Below, piece by piece: positions 35,719-45,997 of a stretch of DNA of 64,000 bases (positions within the stretch are counted from its first letter, which is position 1; every line of letters begins with the position of its first letter). Source of the stretch: Gillisella vitis (lineage in GTDB: Bacteria > Pseudomonadota > Alphaproteobacteria > Rhizobiales > Rhizobiaceae); NCBI RefSeq assembly GCF_001541345.2, contig NZ_LMVL02000003.1, positions 806,001 through 870,000 of the forward strand, in the 5' to 3' direction. Under the pieces are notes generated by a model that did no database searches, had not been told where the DNA came from, and worked only from the letters and a program-made list of their open reading frames with translations. A program made the position numbers and the translations under genes.

Positions 35719-35767
35719 CTAATCAGGCTTCACCCTCATGTTAGTCTAATCGGGCTTCGCCCTCAGG
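35719..35767. repeat. Imperfect 22-bp direct repeat of the lpxI 3' end
   Basis: 35719-35740 and 35746-35767 match at all but three of 22 positions. The second copy encodes the last residues of LpxI (EGEARLD); the first lies between lpxI and lpxB. It looks like a short tandem duplication. Confidence 0.7.
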
Positions 35768-36613
35768 TCCCAATTCAATACCGGAGATAAAAATACCCGC
35801 CGCATCTGCCTGTCTCAAGGTTTCCTGGCGTTGCAAAAGCAGCGCCCGTCCGGCCTGAACCGCAATGCCGGAAAGCCCAGCACGAGCGGCATTTTCGATG
35901 GTCGACTGTCCGATGGTCGGCAGGTCGGCGCGAATATCCTGCTGCGGCTTACACAGCTTGACCAGCACACCGCGCCGACGCGATGAAATTCGCCCTTCGG
36001 CCCGAAGCTCGGCGACCCGCTGTAACATGCGGTCCGTTCCTTCAACACCTTCAAGAGCAACGATGCGACCGCCGACGCTAACGGCGCCCTGGCCAACATC
36101 CAACCGGCCCAAGGCATCAGCGGCCTTTGCAGCGGCGGCAATGTCGCGCCTATCATCATCTGTCGGTCGGGACGCACCGAGTGGCCCAAGCTCCGCCAGC
36201 AGTTGCGGCGCAATCTCATGCGCACCGACCACCCGGCAGCCCTGCGACTCGATCAGTTGAATGACCATTTTCAACACGGCATCATCCCCACCCGACAGCA
36301 GGGTTTTGACCGCAAAAGGCAGCTTCACCAAAAAACGAAGATTAACGTGGATCTCTTTGAAATTCGGACGCTTTTTAACACCACCAGACATCACCACCCG
36401 TTTGATGCCATGTCGCTTTATCAGGCTCGACAGGCCTGCCATGTCGCCGACCCCGATCACGGCAGACTGGAAACCCTCCCAGCGCTGGTCCGCCTCGTTT
36501 TTCAGCGGCAGGATGAAGGGATCTTCACCCGCCGTCCGCGCCGCTTCGGCGACATAGACCGGCAGCATGCCGCTGCCGGCAATGATGGCGAGACGCCCCT
36601 GCGGGCCGCTCAT
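35741..36613 (-). CDS. lpxI: UDP-2,3-diacylglucosamine diphosphatase LpxI
   Basis: A 290-residue DUF1009 protein that cleaves UDP-2,3-diacylglucosamine to lipid X and UMP. LpxI is the alphaproteobacterial replacement for LpxH and sits, as usual, between lpxA and lpxB. Conserved segments include LAIIAGSGMLPVYVAE at the start, RVVMSGGVKKRPNF, and the C-terminal domain VLVKLCKPQQDIRADLPTIGQSTIENAARAGLSGIAVQAG, where the catalytic aspartate lies (near DLPTIG). It starts three bases after the lpxA stop. Confidence 0.95.
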   Translation of the reverse strand: MSGPQGRLAIIAGSGMLPVYVAEAARTAGEDPFILPLKNEADQRWEGFQSAVIGVGDMAGLSSLIKRHGIKRVVMSGGVKKRPNFKEIHVNLRFLVKLPFAVKTLLSGGDDAVLKMVIQLIESQGCRVVGAHEIAPQLLAELGPLGASRPTDDDRRDIAAAAKAADALGRLDVGQGAVSVGGRIVALEGVEGTDRMLQRVAELRAEGRISSRRRGVLVKLCKPQQDIRADLPTIGQSTIENAARAGLSGIAVQAGRALLLQRQETLRQADAAGIFISGIELGPEGEARLD

Positions 36614-36616
36614 CCC

Positions 36617-37432
36617 TCAGCTCTTGCCACGAAACGGCGACGAGAGCGCCCGGTCGCTTTCGGCAACAATGAAATCCAGGATTTCAATCACCTCGGCGCA
36701 ATCGGCAAACTCTTCGCGAATGGCCGCAGCCTTTTCACGAATAGCACCTTCTTCATCGAACAATGCCTTATAGGCCTTACGGACGCGGTGAATGGTGGCG
36801 CGTTCCACCCCGGCCCGGGTCATGCCGACCACATTCAATCCACCCAGCAGGCCGGGATTGCCGTTCAGCATGCCATAGGGAATGACATCATAGCTACAAG
36901 CCGACAGACCGCCGATAAAGGCCTGCCGTCCGATACGGGTGAACTGGTGAACGGCGGAACCGCCGCCGAGAATGGCCCGGTCGCCGATTTTCACATGGCC
37001 AGCCAGCATCACGTTGTTGGACAGAATGATATGATTGCCGAGCTGACAATCATGTGCCACGTGCGAATTGGCCAGGAACAGATTATTGCTGCCGACCACT
37101 GTGTGCCCTCCGCCTTCCACCGTGCCGCAGTTGATCGTCACGCCTTCACGTATCGTGCAATTGTCGCCAATGGTCAGGGTTGTTTCTTCGCCTGCATGAT
37201 GGATGCTCTGTGGCTCTCCGCCAATCACCGCATTGGGAAATATCCGGCTATTCTTGCCGACAGTGGTTTTCCCCGTCAGCACCACATGCGACAAAAACTC
37301 AGCACCATCGCCCAACACGACCTTGGGACCGATATGGCAGAACGGTCCTATCGTGACATTTTCCCCGATCACCGCGCCATCTTCGATGACGCTGGAGGGA
37401 TGAATGCGGGCACTGGCTGGAATAACAGTCAT
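36617..37432 (-). CDS. lpxA: UDP-N-acetylglucosamine acyltransferase
   Basis: Catalyses the first acylation of lipid A synthesis, moving a 3-hydroxyacyl chain from acyl-carrier protein to UDP-GlcNAc. The 271-residue protein is a left-handed beta helix of hexapeptide repeats with a C-terminal helical part. The catalytic base is His127 in SHVAHDCQ, equivalent to E. coli His125. The start overlaps the fabZ stop by four bases, so translation is coupled. Confidence 0.96.
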   Translation of the reverse strand: MTVIPASARIHPSSVIEDGAVIGENVTIGPFCHIGPKVVLGDGAEFLSHVVLTGKTTVGKNSRIFPNAVIGGEPQSIHHAGEETTLTIGDNCTIREGVTINCGTVEGGGHTVVGSNNLFLANSHVAHDCQLGNHIILSNNVMLAGHVKIGDRAILGGGSAVHQFTRIGRQAFIGGLSACSYDVIPYGMLNGNPGLLGGLNVVGMTRAGVERATIHRVRKAYKALFDEEGAIREKAAAIREEFADCAEVIEILDFIVAESDRALSSPFRGKS

Positions 37433-37893
37433 TGGGCTTCCTTATTGACGATCATTGCCCCGATATCAGCTTCTGCCACAAGCGCGCCATCCACCTTGGC
37501 ATCGCAGTGGAACTTCCACACATTACCGCGCTGTTTCTGCTTGGTGACATGGAACTCCACACGGTCGCCCGGCACCACAGGCTTGCGGAACCTGGCGTTG
37601 TCGATCGTCATGAAATAAACGAGATCGCCAGCTGTGCCAGCCTTGCGGGCACAGATCGCCCCAGCCGTCTGCGCCATGCCTTCGATCAGCAGCACCCCTG
37701 GCATGATCGGCTGCTCGGGAAAATGTCCGGTAAACTGTGGTTCGTTTGCGGTTACATTCTTGATACCGATGGCCGCATTGTCGCCATCGATGTCGATGAT
37801 GCGATCCACCAGCAGGAAGGGATAGCGATGCGGCAGGAGCTTCATGATCTCCAGAATATCCGCGCGTCCCAACTCTTTCTGCTCAACGGTCAT
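37429..37893 (-). CDS. fabZ: 3-hydroxyacyl-ACP dehydratase
   Basis: A 154-residue hot-dog-fold enzyme that dehydrates 3-hydroxyacyl-ACP in fatty acid elongation. It competes with LpxA and LpxD for the same substrate, which explains its place between their genes. The active site is His57 ([11 protein letters not shown]) and Glu71 (LLIEGMAQ), with the normal 14-residue spacing. The N-terminus [13 protein letters not shown] is diagnostic. It overlaps the lpxD stop and the lpxA start by four bases each. Confidence 0.96.
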   Translation of the reverse strand: MTVEQKELGRADILEIMKLLPHRYPFLLVDRIIDIDGDNAAIGIKNVTANEPQFTGHFPEQPIMPGVLLIEGMAQTAGAICARKAGTAGDLVYFMTIDNARFRKPVVPGDRVEFHVTKQKQRGNVWKFHCDAKVDGALVAEADIGAMIVNKEAQ

Positions 37894-38957
37894 TTCTGCC
37901 CCTTTCCAACCTTCGACTTGCCTTCAGACCGTCCCATGATCTGGGCGCAATCCCTGAGAAAATCCCCAAGCGGACGTGCCGGAATACCACCGAATTTCTC
38001 GCCCGGCGGAAGATCGCCAATAACACCGCTCATCGCGGCAATTTGAACACCGTCACCTATCTTGATATGGCCATTAACGCCAGAGCCACCACCAATCAAT
38101 ACGCCATCACCAATCACCGTGCTGCCGGCAATGCCAACTTGCGCAACGATGCCACAATGGCGACCAATGCGGACGTTGTGAGCGATCTGGACCTGATTAT
38201 CGATCTTGGTTCCTTCACCGATCACCGTGTCATCCATCGTTCCACGGTCAATCGTCGTATTGGCGCCGATTTCCACATTGTCCTGGATGATCACCCGGCC
38301 GATCTGCACAATTTTCACCATGCCACGCGGGCCTGGCGCATAACCAAAACCGTCCTGGCCGATGCGTGCCCCGTTATGGATGATAACGCCATTGCCGATA
38401 TAGCTAGCAATAATACTGGTGCCTGCTGCAATCGAACAATCGCGGCCGATCTTGACACCACGGCCAATCACTGCGCCCGCGCCAATCAGACTGCCTGCGC
38501 CGATTTCCACATCCGCACCGATCACCGCCATTGGCTCGACCACAACCCCGTCCTCAAGACGGGCCGTCGGATCGACAAAGGCCGCAGGGGAAATGTCAAG
38601 AGCGCCTGGCCGGGCCACAGGCAAGGGCTGTTTGCCCTCCGGATGCAGGAACTGCCCTGCCAGGGCAAAAGCCGCATGGGGGTTTTTGATCAACAGGACC
38701 GGAATATGCTCAGGGATCAGCGAGCGCAGCGCGGCATCGCAAAGGATTGCCCCAGCGTCACAGGTTTCGAGTTCGGCTTTGTTGCGCCTCGACAGGATAT
38801 AGCAAATATCGCTCGGCTTTGCCCGATAGACCGGTGCCACCGAACGAATGACGCGGTCGCCCGCCTCATCCTGTAACAGTTCCGCCCCAAGACGGTCCGC
38901 CAGTTCTTTCAAACTGACGCCCGCGTGGGGCGGATAAAAAGTTTCATGCTCCATCAC
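37890..38957 (-). CDS. lpxD: UDP-3-O-(3-hydroxyacyl)glucosamine N-acyltransferase
   Basis: Adds the second 3-hydroxyacyl chain to the UDP-glucosamine intermediate of lipid A. Of 355 residues, about 1-110 form the uridine-binding domain ([14 protein letters not shown] [13 protein letters not shown]), followed by a long left-handed beta helix of hexapeptide repeats. The catalytic histidine is in [19 protein letters not shown]. The C-terminal helix ends in a lysine-rich tail. It is preceded by bamA with a short gap of about 50 bases. Confidence 0.95.
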   Translation of the reverse strand: MMEHETFYPPHAGVSLKELADRLGAELLQDEAGDRVIRSVAPVYRAKPSDICYILSRRNKAELETCDAGAILCDAALRSLIPEHIPVLLIKNPHAAFALAGQFLHPEGKQPLPVARPGALDISPAAFVDPTARLEDGVVVEPMAVIGADVEIGAGSLIGAGAVIGRGVKIGRDCSIAAGTSIIASYIGNGVIIHNGARIGQDGFGYAPGPRGMVKIVQIGRVIIQDNVEIGANTTIDRGTMDDTVIGEGTKIDNQVQIAHNVRIGRHCGIVAQVGIAGSTVIGDGVLIGGGSGVNGHIKIGDGVQIAAMSGVIGDLPPGEKFGGIPARPLGDFLRDCAQIMGRSEGKSKVGKGQK

Positions 38958-39005
38958 ACCAATGTCCCAGACGAGTGAATTTGTCTGAGGTTCGGACTAT
39001 AGAAA

Positions 39006-41342
39006 TCAGAACTGGTTCGCAATGGAGAATCGGAACTGCTGCACCTTGTCGTAATCTTCCTTGAGGATAGGCTGTGCGTAATCGAAGCGCAGCGGACCGA
39101 AAGGAGATGCCCAGACGATACCGGCACCAACAGACGCACGCCAAGCCATGTCTGTGCCCTGTGCGCCAGCGCTGTTCTTCACTTCATTGCCGTAAAGCGT
39201 ACCAGCATCCGAGAAGACTGCGATACGGAAGCCTGCATCCTGCGGAACGCCCGGAATAGGCATGCTCGCTTCAGCAGAGGCGGTGAAGTAGGTGGTGCCA
39301 CCCAAGGAGTCGTCGTTGCTGTTCGGCATGCGAACACCGATACCATTGTTCTCAAAGCCGCGGATTTCCTTACCGCCAATTTGGAACTGGTCGAAGACAT
39401 TCAGGTTGTCGCCTGTAGCCATAACATGGCCGGCGCCGGCAGAAAGCGAACCGATAATATCATGTTCGTCCGACAGGCTCTTGAAGATACGAGCCTTACC
39501 ATAGACCTTGTAGTAATCGGAATCGCCGCCGAGACCAGCAAACTCTTGGGTGAACGTCGCGTAAATACCTTCATGCGGCAGATTGCGATCGTCCAGCGTA
39601 TTATAGGTCAAGGTCTGCGAAACCGAAGACACGACCCATGGGCTGCCGTTGATCAGATCCTTATAAGGCTCCGAAAGCGCAGTTCTCCAGGCATCGACGC
39701 CCTCATACTTGATCTGCTTGTAGGTATAGCGGAACGTCGTTGCCAGATTTTCGGTAATCGGCGCTGTGACGCGCAGGGTGCCACCCTGTTCGTTGTAATC
39801 GTAATAATCGTTGCTGCTCGTGCTGCTCTTGAACAGATCGAAACCAACAGCAAGGCGATAGCCTAGGAAATAGGGCTCGGTAAACGACAGGTTGTAGGTC
39901 TGGCTGTCGTCCGTACCGGCACCAGCCGCAATACGGATATACTGACCGCGACCGAGGAAGTTCTTTTCTTCCACCGAAGCTTCCAGGATCAGGCCATCGC
40001 CACCAACGGAATAGCCAGCGCCGATACCGAAGGAGCCAGTCGACTGATCTTCAACATTGACGACAATGATGACGCGGTCAGGCGAACTGCCCTGAGCCGT
40101 CGTGATGTTGACCGAGCTGAAATAGCCCAGCGCTTCAAGACGACGCTTGGCGCGGGTAATGACTTCCTGGTTGAAAGCATCGCCTTCGCTGATGTCGAAT
40201 TCGCGACGAATAACGTAATCGCGTGTCCGTGTATTGCCCTTTACCTCGATACGCTCGACATAAGCACGCTCGCCCTGATCGACCATATAGGTGACACCGA
40301 TCGTGCCATTGCCCATATCGCGATTGCCACGCGGAACGACGCGGGCAAAAGGATAGCCCTTGGCAGAGACGCGCTGGGAAATTGCTTCCATCGACTTCTG
40401 AATTTCGCGAGCACTGTAGACGCCGCCCGGAGACGTCGTCACAAGACCCTTCAACTCAGCCGGGTCAACGCCCTCCACAGAGCTTTCGACATTGATGTCG
40501 GAGAATTTGTAACGCTGACCTTCGTCAACCGTGATGTTCACGGTGTATTCGTTGGTCTGCTCGTTGAGCGACGCATCCGAAGAAATGATCCGGAAATCGG
40601 CATAACCATGATTGTAGTAGAACTGACGCAGCGCTTCCTCGTCAGCCTTCAACTTGTCGTCGTTATAGACATCCTTACGGGTCAGGAACGACAGAGGATT
40701 GGACTTCTTGGTGCTGATAACAGCCGCAAGACGGCTATCGCCATAAGCGTGATTGCCGACGAAGTTGATGGCACCGATTTTGGTACGGTCACCTTCGTTG
40801 ACGACAAAGGCGAGATTGACGCGACCCTGGCCAACTGGCGAGGTCTGTGTCGTCACTTCAACTTCGCTGCGGCCGATGGCGGCATAGGCCTGCTTGATAC
40901 GGGTAATATCGGCCTGGATGAGTTCCTGGCTATAAGGACCGAGCGGCTGTGTCTGGACAACAGTCGACAGCTTGTCGTCTTTGATCTTGCGGTTGCCGTT
41001 GAACACGACCTGGTTGACCAACTGGTTCTCGTTGACCGTCACCACAAGCGCACTACCGGAAACCGAAATCTTCACATCGGAAAAATAACCCGTAGCGTAA
41101 AGACGCTTCACCGAATCATCGATGTCGGAATTGGAAAAGGCCTTTCCAGGCTGGATCGTCAAGTTGGAACGAACAGCCTCCGTCCCGACACGCGTCGCGC
41201 CACGCACATCGATCCGCTGGATCAACGCCGCATTGGCAACAGAGGCAGATGCCACAACGGCGAGGCCTGCACTTAACGAAACTACACCAGCAGACAGCGC
41301 AATCGCTGACACCGCGTTCAAAAACTTTGAACCAGCCTTCAT
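39006..41342 (-). CDS. bamA: Outer membrane protein assembly factor BamA
   Basis: The essential Omp85 beta-barrel that inserts other outer-membrane proteins. A signal peptide covers residues 1 to about 38. Five POTRA domains follow to about residue 430 (first: IQRIDVRGATRVGTEAVRSNL), then the 16-stranded barrel; the protein ends with FRFSIANQF, a C-terminal phenylalanine as usual. The length is 778 residues. I chose the ATG at 41342 because the signal peptide starts there; the 30 codons upstream in frame (ERL, TTEKR) lack export features. Upstream is rseP, which matches the conserved gene order. Confidence 0.96.
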   Translation of the reverse strand: MKAGSKFLNAVSAIALSAGVVSLSAGLAVVASASVANAALIQRIDVRGATRVGTEAVRSNLTIQPGKAFSNSDIDDSVKRLYATGYFSDVKISVSGSALVVTVNENQLVNQVVFNGNRKIKDDKLSTVVQTQPLGPYSQELIQADITRIKQAYAAIGRSEVEVTTQTSPVGQGRVNLAFVVNEGDRTKIGAINFVGNHAYGDSRLAAVISTKKSNPLSFLTRKDVYNDDKLKADEEALRQFYYNHGYADFRIISSDASLNEQTNEYTVNITVDEGQRYKFSDINVESSVEGVDPAELKGLVTTSPGGVYSAREIQKSMEAISQRVSAKGYPFARVVPRGNRDMGNGTIGVTYMVDQGERAYVERIEVKGNTRTRDYVIRREFDISEGDAFNQEVITRAKRRLEALGYFSSVNITTAQGSSPDRVIIVVNVEDQSTGSFGIGAGYSVGGDGLILEASVEEKNFLGRGQYIRIAAGAGTDDSQTYNLSFTEPYFLGYRLAVGFDLFKSSTSSNDYYDYNEQGGTLRVTAPITENLATTFRYTYKQIKYEGVDAWRTALSEPYKDLINGSPWVVSSVSQTLTYNTLDDRNLPHEGIYATFTQEFAGLGGDSDYYKVYGKARIFKSLSDEHDIIGSLSAGAGHVMATGDNLNVFDQFQIGGKEIRGFENNGIGVRMPNSNDDSLGGTTYFTASAEASMPIPGVPQDAGFRIAVFSDAGTLYGNEVKNSAGAQGTDMAWRASVGAGIVWASPFGPLRFDYAQPILKEDYDKVQQFRFSIANQF

Positions 41343-41536
41343 GTGAACTTCTAACCTTTTTTCCGTTGTCCCTCGGTCTTTAAACCGACTCCGGTCCGTT
41401 GGTGGTTTTAACCGCTTTTGCTCTACAAGCAAGACCAGTGGTTAATTTCCATTTACTTCGTTTCAACACGTGGCGTATTCGCCACTACCAAGTTGAAACA
41501 TCGTAAACAAATCCTTATCATCAATGCAAGAACCAC

Positions 41537-42658
41537 TCAGCCAATCAACCGGCTGATATCGTTCCATGTAGCGAACACCATCAGCGACAGAATCATGACC
41601 ATCCCTACCTTGAACGCGATTTCCTGCGCACCGGCACTGACTGGTTTTCCACGTACTGCCTCTAGCGCATAGAGGATTAAATGGCCGCCATCAAGCACCG
41701 GAACCGGCATAAGGTTCAGTAACCCAATGGAAACCGACAAAACTGCCGCCAATTGCAGCAAAGCAACAGCACCCAAGGTGGCAACCTGACCAGATGCCTG
41801 CGCAACCCTGATAGGCCCCCCCAGCTGATCGGCATTCATCCGCCCGGCAAACAGGTTAGCGAGATAATCATAGGTGCCGGTTACGATATTCCAGGTCTGC
41901 TCGACGCCAGCACGGACCGAATCGATCGCCCCAAGCTTTTCAACGCGAAAATTGCCGCTGGCAGCCGTGGTCATGATACCGATCTGACCGACTTCCATCT
42001 TGTTGCCAAAGCGGTCGGTGGTCTCGGTCCGGCGCGGGGTCATCGACAGATCTAACTGGGACTCACCACGCTTGACCGTGACGACGATTGGCACAAGCGG
42101 GCGAACGCTCACATAGCGCACCACATCATCGAAGGTCTTGACGCTGCTACCATCAAGCGCAACCAGCACATCTCCTGGCTGCACACCGGCTTCGGCAGCA
42201 GCACTAAGCGGCTTGACCTCTGCCACGACAGGATCGGAAACGGGTTTTCCATAAAGGCTGAAGGTTACCGAAAAAATTAAAATTGCCAGCAGGAAATTAG
42301 CGATTGGCCCCGCGGCTACGGTGGCGGCTCTTTTCCACAATTTTGCACCGTTCAACGTGCGGGCGCGGTCCTCTGGGCTCAACGCCTCAAACTCGGCGGC
42401 ATCGGTCTTGCTGGACGCATCGGCATCACCGAAGAAGCGCACATAACCACCCAGCGGAATGGCGCTCAGCTTCCAGCGCGTGCCATGGCGGTCATTGAAA
42501 CCGATCAGCTCCGGGCCGAACCCCAGCGAGAATGCGAGAATCCTGATACCCGACCAGCGCCCAACCAGATAATGGCCCATTTCATGCACGAAAACGATCA
42601 GTGACAGGACCAGAACGAAGGGAATGATATAACCCGTCAGGAAACCGATAACAGCCAT
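41537..42658 (-). CDS. rseP: Site-2 intramembrane zinc metalloprotease RseP
   Basis: Cleaves transmembrane substrates such as anti-sigma factors and leftover signal peptides within the inner membrane. Of 373 residues, the first membrane segment carries the HEMGH zinc motif at 25-29, and the second zinc-site motif is NLMPVPVLDGGHL near residue 310. A single PDZ domain lies at about 125-200 (VAEVKPLSAAAEAGVQPGDVLVALDG); E. coli RseP has two. It lies between cdsA and bamA in the envelope cluster. Confidence 0.95.
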   Translation of the reverse strand: MAVIGFLTGYIIPFVLVLSLIVFVHEMGHYLVGRWSGIRILAFSLGFGPELIGFNDRHGTRWKLSAIPLGGYVRFFGDADASSKTDAAEFEALSPEDRARTLNGAKLWKRAATVAAGPIANFLLAILIFSVTFSLYGKPVSDPVVAEVKPLSAAAEAGVQPGDVLVALDGSSVKTFDDVVRYVSVRPLVPIVVTVKRGESQLDLSMTPRRTETTDRFGNKMEVGQIGIMTTAASGNFRVEKLGAIDSVRAGVEQTWNIVTGTYDYLANLFAGRMNADQLGGPIRVAQASGQVATLGAVALLQLAAVLSVSIGLLNLMPVPVLDGGHLILYALEAVRGKPVSAGAQEIAFKVGMVMILSLMVFATWNDISRLIG

Positions 42659-42768
42659 AGGACGCCCTTCTCATATACTCGCTTTACCTATGCGCCAGAT
42701 TGGCACCGCCGTAAAGGATACACATCACCATCAGCGATGGCGGAAACCGACAGACAGTCAAACGTTAG

Positions 42769-43611
42769 TCAGTGACCGGCGAAATCGAACAATAGACCGC
42801 CAACCGAATCGGTCACTCCGTTGTTGATTGCAGCAACGATCATAGCAATCAGAAATGCCGCGAAGCTTGCGGTCGCCAGCCCGTCGACGCGATCCATCAC
42901 GCCGCCGTGGCCGGGAATCAGATGACTGGAATCCTTGGCCCCGCAACGGCGCTTGACGAAGGATTCGAACAGGTCTCCCATTTGACTACAAATGGACAAG
43001 ACCAGCGCCAACGCAGGTATCCACCAGCCATAGACCGTGAAATAGGATGCCGTGACCGCGTACCCGCCGATGATGGCCGCCACGGTGCCACCGATGGCAC
43101 CGGACCAGGTCTTGCCCGGCGATATGCGGGGCGCCAGCTTTGGGCCACCGAGCGTGCGCCCGACGAAATAGGCGAAAATATCCGTGCTCCAGACAATAAC
43201 GAAGACAAAAAGCATAGCGACAAAGCCGATCGCATCATCATCGCGAATGGCCGCCAACGTCACGATACAGGCTCCGGCATAAAATACGCCACCAGCAAGC
43301 CACCAGGACCAGCGACGCAAAAATGTAAGGAAAACCAGCGTCAGAGTGAAACCGGAAAGCAAGGGTAGGCTCAAAGAGGTATCGCCCGCCACGACATTGC
43401 CGGCAATGACGGCAACAGAAAGCCAGCCGATGGCAAGGCCACGGATACTGACCTCGCCAAGCCGAGTCATCGTCGACCATTCCCAGAACACGGCAAGGCC
43501 GATCAAAGCGGCGAGCCCCCGGAAAGGCAGACCACCGGTCCAGGTTGCGGCGAGCACCACCACGACCATGACGATGGAAGACAAGATACGGAGCCTGAGT
43601 TCTCTGGTCAT
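42769..43611 (-). CDS. cdsA: Phosphatidate cytidylyltransferase
   Basis: An inner-membrane enzyme that makes CDP-diacylglycerol from CTP and phosphatidic acid, the precursor of all phospholipids. The 280-residue protein has about seven membrane segments. The family signature appears near the C-terminus as KDSSHLIPGHGGVMDRVDGL (S-x-K-R-x4-K-D-x5-P-G-H-G-G-x3-R-x-D). It is preceded by uppS with six bases between and followed by rseP after about 110 bases. Confidence 0.95.
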   Translation of the reverse strand: MTRELRLRILSSIVMVVVVLAATWTGGLPFRGLAALIGLAVFWEWSTMTRLGEVSIRGLAIGWLSVAVIAGNVVAGDTSLSLPLLSGFTLTLVFLTFLRRWSWWLAGGVFYAGACIVTLAAIRDDDAIGFVAMLFVFVIVWSTDIFAYFVGRTLGGPKLAPRISPGKTWSGAIGGTVAAIIGGYAVTASYFTVYGWWIPALALVLSICSQMGDLFESFVKRRCGAKDSSHLIPGHGGVMDRVDGLATASFAAFLIAMIVAAINNGVTDSVGGLLFDFAGH

Positions 43612-43617
43612 GGCCGG

Positions 43618-44364
43618 CTACGATCCAGCAACAACGGCGCCGGCAGATGCCAGGCCGCCGAACCGCCGATTGCGGGAGGCATAGAGTTCCAAGGTCGCCA
43701 GAAAGCTCTCGCGGCTAAAATCGGGCCAATATTCCGGCACGAAGATCAATTCGGAATAGGCGGCCTGCCAAAGCAGGAAATTCGACAGGCGTTCCTCGCC
43801 GCTGGTGCGAATGATCAGATCGGGATCGGGTATTCCCGCCGTATCCAATCTGGCGGAAATCGCCTCTGGTGTAATGGCGCTGGCAGGTAAAAGTCCTGCC
43901 TGTACATCGCGTACCAGGGCTGAAACCGCCCTGGTCATCTCATCGCGCGCACCATAATTGAAGGCAATCACCATGGTCATGCCGGTATTGGTGCGGGTGG
44001 TCTCCTCTGCCTCGATGAGCAGCTTGAGAATATCGCTCTTCAGCGTACTGCGCTCACCAATGATCCTTACCCGTACGTTGTTGGCACGAAGCTCGGCAAG
44101 ATCGCGGCGCACGAAGGTCTTGAGCAAACCGAACAGGTCGGTGATCTCGGTTTCCGGCCTGCGCCAGTTTTCCGACGAAAACGCAAATAGGGTCAGGTAG
44201 CGCACGCCGATTTCGCCTGCCGTACGAACCACTGTCTGCAAGGCTTCCATTCCCTGCCGATGGCCATAAGCGCGCGGCATGCCGCGCTGATTGGCCCAGC
44301 GTCCGTTGCCATCCATTATGATGGCAACGTGCTCGGGAACGGCGGAACTATCCAAAGTCGTCAT
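43618..44364 (-). CDS. uppS: Isoprenyl transferase (undecaprenyl diphosphate synthase)
   Basis: A cis-prenyltransferase that builds the C55 lipid carrier for peptidoglycan and polysaccharide synthesis. The 248-residue protein has the catalytic Asp18 in [10 protein letters not shown], followed by [23 protein letters not shown] and the C-terminal [21 protein letters not shown] signature. It lies between frr and cdsA in the standard alphaproteobacterial order. Confidence 0.96.
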   Translation of the reverse strand: MTTLDSSAVPEHVAIIMDGNGRWANQRGMPRAYGHRQGMEALQTVVRTAGEIGVRYLTLFAFSSENWRRPETEITDLFGLLKTFVRRDLAELRANNVRVRIIGERSTLKSDILKLLIEAEETTRTNTGMTMVIAFNYGARDEMTRAVSALVRDVQAGLLPASAITPEAISARLDTAGIPDPDLIIRTSGEERLSNFLLWQAAYSELIFVPEYWPDFSRESFLATLELYASRNRRFGGLASAGAVVAGS

Positions 44365-44408
44365 ATCAGGTCCTGCATTGGCGTCGCAGAGAAGGCGAAA
44401 TGTGCAGA

Positions 44409-44969
44409 TTAGACCTGCATGATTTCCTTTTCCTTTTCAGCAAGCAAGCGATCGATATCGGAAATCGTGTCATCCGTCATCTTTTGCAGCTTTTCCGAAA
44501 GGCTTCGCGCATCGTCCTTGCCGATTTCGCCATCCTTTTCCGCCTTCTTCAGGCTGTCCATGCCGTCGCGGCGAACATGGCGGATCGCGACTTTCGAGTT
44601 TTCGGCATAACCATGCGCCACTTTGACCAGCGACTTGCGGCGCTCTTCATTCAGTTCCGGCAAAGGAATGCGCAGGTTCTGCCCGTCGACAATCGGATTG
44701 AGGCCAAGATTGGATTCCCGAATTGCCCTGTCGACTGCACCGACCATGCTCTTGTCCCAAATAGACACGCCCAGCATGCGCGGTTCCGGCACGGTGATAT
44801 TGGCCACGGTGTTCAGCGCTACGCGCGAACCATAGGCTTCAACCATGACCGGGTCGAGAATATTGGCCGAGGCGCGGCCAGTACGCAGCGAGGCGAGGTC
44901 GCTCTTGAATGCGTTGATCGCGCCATCCATGCGGCGCTTGATATCGTTGAGATCAATACCTGCTGTCAT
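44409..44969 (-). CDS. frr: Ribosome recycling factor
   Basis: A 186-residue protein that with EF-G splits post-termination ribosomes. The three-helix bundle and small beta domain are recognisable: [36 protein letters not shown], then [35 protein letters not shown] at the hinge. It follows pyrH in the same transcription unit, as in most bacteria. Confidence 0.97.
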   Translation of the reverse strand: MTAGIDLNDIKRRMDGAINAFKSDLASLRTGRASANILDPVMVEAYGSRVALNTVANITVPEPRMLGVSIWDKSMVGAVDRAIRESNLGLNPIVDGQNLRIPLPELNEERRKSLVKVAHGYAENSKVAIRHVRRDGMDSLKKAEKDGEIGKDDARSLSEKLQKMTDDTISDIDRLLAEKEKEIMQV

Positions 44970-45056
44970 CTTACAGTCTCCGACAATTCTTCAGTGACGC
45001 CTTGAAAACGTGAAACGATCCGTCTGTCAATCGGTCCCGGCTGCCATTCGCCTCCG

Positions 45057-45779
45057 TCAATCGTCATTAACGACTGTTTTCACACCGCCGCCTTGCAGGA
45101 TGGCGCTGAAGCCACCTTTTTCGTGGATGGAGAAGACGATGATCGGGATCCGGTTTTCCCGCGCCAGGGCAACGGCGGTCACATCCATCACTGCCAAGCC
45201 CTTTTCGAGCACTTCAGCATGGGTAATGTGGTCGAAACGGGTGGCTGTCGGGTCCTTTTTCGGGTCGGCGGAATAGATTCCATCCACTTGGGTGCCCTTG
45301 AAAATCGCCTGCGCACCCATTTCGGCAGCCCGCAATGCAGCGGCAGAATCGGTGGTGAAGAATGGATTGCCGGTGCCGCCAGCGAAAATCACCACCCTGC
45401 CCTGCGACAGGTGATGAACTGCGACGCGCTGCGAAAAACTCTCACAGATTTCCGGCATAGCAATGGCTGAAAGCACCACGGTATCGATGTCCAGCTTGCG
45501 CAGCGAGGTTGCCAGCGCCAGCGCATTGATGACCGTGCCGAGCATGCCCATATGGTCGCCGGTTACCCGGTCGCCGCCCTTGGAGGCAACGGCCACGCCG
45601 CGAAAGATGTTGCCGCCGCCGACCACGACGCCGACTTCGACGCCCATGGCGCGCGCCTCTGCGATATCGCCGGCGATCCGGTCGGCAACCGCGACATCAA
45701 TGCCGAATCCCTGGCTGCCCATCAGGGCTTCACCGGAGGCTTTGAGAAGAACTCGTTGATAAATGGGCTTGGAGGTCAT
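45057..45779 (-). CDS. pyrH: UMP kinase
   Basis: A hexameric amino-acid-kinase-fold enzyme that phosphorylates UMP to UDP in pyrimidine synthesis. The 240-residue protein has RVLLKASGEALMG at the N-terminus, VVGGGNIFRG, the DHMGMLGTVINALAL segment and GTGNPFFTTDSAAALRA. The ATG at 45779 (MTSKPIYQ) was chosen because CAGGAGAG precedes it; the longer in-frame reading to 45947 would run into the hairpin region after tsf. It is followed by frr. Confidence 0.96.
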   Translation of the reverse strand: MTSKPIYQRVLLKASGEALMGSQGFGIDVAVADRIAGDIAEARAMGVEVGVVVGGGNIFRGVAVASKGGDRVTGDHMGMLGTVINALALATSLRKLDIDTVVLSAIAMPEICESFSQRVAVHHLSQGRVVIFAGGTGNPFFTTDSAAALRAAEMGAQAIFKGTQVDGIYSADPKKDPTATRFDHITHAEVLEKGLAVMDVTAVALARENRIPIIVFSIHEKGGFSAILQGGGVKTVVNDD

Positions 45780-45926
45780 GGTCTCTCCTGGAATTGAACC
45801 TGCCGCCTGATGAAACACCCCGGCTTGAAGACCGGCGGACGATGAAACAGAGGCCGCAATGGTGAAAAACGTCACGAAATGTGCCGCAGCGGACAAGAAG
45901 CGCGGGCGCCAGCAATGCCGGATACA

Positions 45927-45966
45927 CGAAGGGCACCGCGTTGTCACGCGATGCCCTTCGTTTTCC
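45927..45966. other. Strong hairpin between tsf and pyrH
   Basis: CGAAGGGCA-C-CGCG (45927-45940) pairs with CGCG-A-TGCCCTTCG (45947-45960). On the plus strand it is followed by TTTTCCC, the layout of an intrinsic terminator; both flanking genes are on the minus strand, where the U-tract is missing. It may act as an attenuator or processing site in the tsf-pyrH message, or stop antisense transcription. Confidence 0.6.
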
Positions 45967-45997
45967 CATGATTGGAATGTTTTACGGTAAAGAGCGA

